From: Nitrospirales bacterium | GTDB taxonomy: Bacteria; Nitrospirota; Nitrospiria; Nitrospirales; UBA8639 | Length of the DNA stretch: 64,000 nt | Reading direction: 5' to 3' | Assembly: GCA_022825885.1 (NCBI GenBank) | Contig: JAJDVY010000042.1 | Coordinates: 1-64,000, forward strand | Part shown: one piece after another, positions 63,663-64,000 of the stretch | Position numbering within the stretch: the first letter of the stretch is position 1 | Layout of the letters: each line of letters opens with the position of its first letter | The notes under the pieces: generated by a model | Databases searched by the model: none | Seen by the model: only the letters and a program-made list of their open reading frames with translations | What the model was told of the DNA's origin: nothing | Translations under genes and position numbers: made by a program

Positions 63663-64000
63663 TCAGAGCGTCCTCAACATAATTCCGCTGACCATATTCC
63701 CATGCACCTTTCCTTCCCGACGATAGGAAAAAAACAAATCCGGTCGACAGATCGTGCAGAGATCCACGGCATGGATATGGTCTTCGGCAAGACCGAGAGA
63801 CACGGCCTGCCATTGAATGAATTTTTTCAAATCCAACCGGCCGGTCCCGGGACCGGTTCGTCTGAGGGTGGTCGAGTCATCGCGCACATCCGGCGGCAAT
63901 TGGTCGATCACCGGCGTATCGACTTCATAACAACATGGTCCGGCCGAAGGTCCGATCTCCACGTGAAGCGAGGTCAAGCTGGCGTCGAATCGTTCCATCA
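63663..64000 (-). CDS. PgeF/YfiH (laccase-domain) protein, 5' part cut off by window
   Basis: The C-terminal 112 or so residues of a multicopper-polyphenol-oxidase-like family protein: EIGPSAGPCCYEV and the closing DLCTICRPDLFFSYRREGKV are signatures, with the conserved Cys. Family members are purine nucleoside phosphorylase/peptidoglycan-editing factors. The gene continues past 64000, and yggS follows it. Confidence 0.88.
   Translation of the reverse strand, partial: MERFDASLTSLHVEIGPSAGPCCYEVDTPVIDQLPPDVRDDSTTLRRTGPGTGRLDLKKFIQWQAVSLGLAEDHIHAVDLCTICRPDLFFSYRREGKVHGNMVSGIMLRTL

Overview
The window is a gene-dense bacterial chromosome segment of high GC content, about 72 protein genes, most on the minus strand, plus two tRNA genes. 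It looks Gram-negative: there is a Sec-secreted lipoprotein with a surface-barrel domain, an IHF-type protein, IspE, and a PilB/GspE-PilC/GspF pair. Gene content and protein style (long housekeeping operons, CimA route to isoleucine, repeat-rich spacers) suggest Nitrospirota, perhaps a Nitrospira relative. That assignment is inference; no marker such as 16S rRNA lies here.

Layout. 1-7.3 kb (minus): mutM, phoH, ybeY, ftsY, an M1 aminopeptidase and a TolB-like propeller protein, with spacers full of interspersed repeats and an 18-bp tandem array. 7.6-10.3 kb: small orphan proteins, a DUF1295 membrane protein, tRNA-Pro, a MerR-type regulator and ihfA. 10.3-16.9 kb (minus): aminotransferase-hom-thrC-lysC-cimA, an aspartate/threonine/citramalate operon with a good promoter. 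17.1-22.6 kb (plus): pdxJ-nnrD-tsaE-mutS, ended by a strong terminator. 22.7-24.0 kb: two unknown secreted proteins. 24.2-34.1 kb (minus): the classic rimP-nusA-infB-ylxP-rbfA-truB-rpsO-pnp-M16 protease operon, preceded by tRNA-Lys and an intrinsic terminator. 34.5-38.6 kb (minus): purA, then folD-metF-panB.

38.7-43.9 kb is the accessory part: a ribbon-helix-helix/PIN toxin-antitoxin pair with a promoter-operator palindrome, a TbpB-like surface lipoprotein, a DUF2971-like protein in lower-GC DNA, a propeller protein whose start lies in an interspersed repeat, and a cysteine-rich orphan. The lipoprotein gene is preceded by a consensus promoter and a 140-nt leader closed by a perfect 13-bp terminal stem. 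The leader has internal hairpins and a possible competing pairing next to the ribosome-binding site. I recognise no riboswitch class in it; it is the best candidate for something undescribed.

43.9-60.8 kb (minus) is one long housekeeping stretch: pgsA, pilB/gspE, pilC/gspF, ispE, prs, rplY, pth, rpsF-ssb-rpsR, yceD-rpmF-plsX-fabH-enoyl reductase-fabD-fabG-acpP-fabF-rnc and a periplasmic cyclophilin. It couples fatty-acid and phospholipid synthesis to ribosome assembly. 60.9-64 kb holds a small unknown protein, a beta-lactamase-fold hydrolase, yggT, yggS and the 3' part of a pgeF/yfiH gene cut by the window edge.
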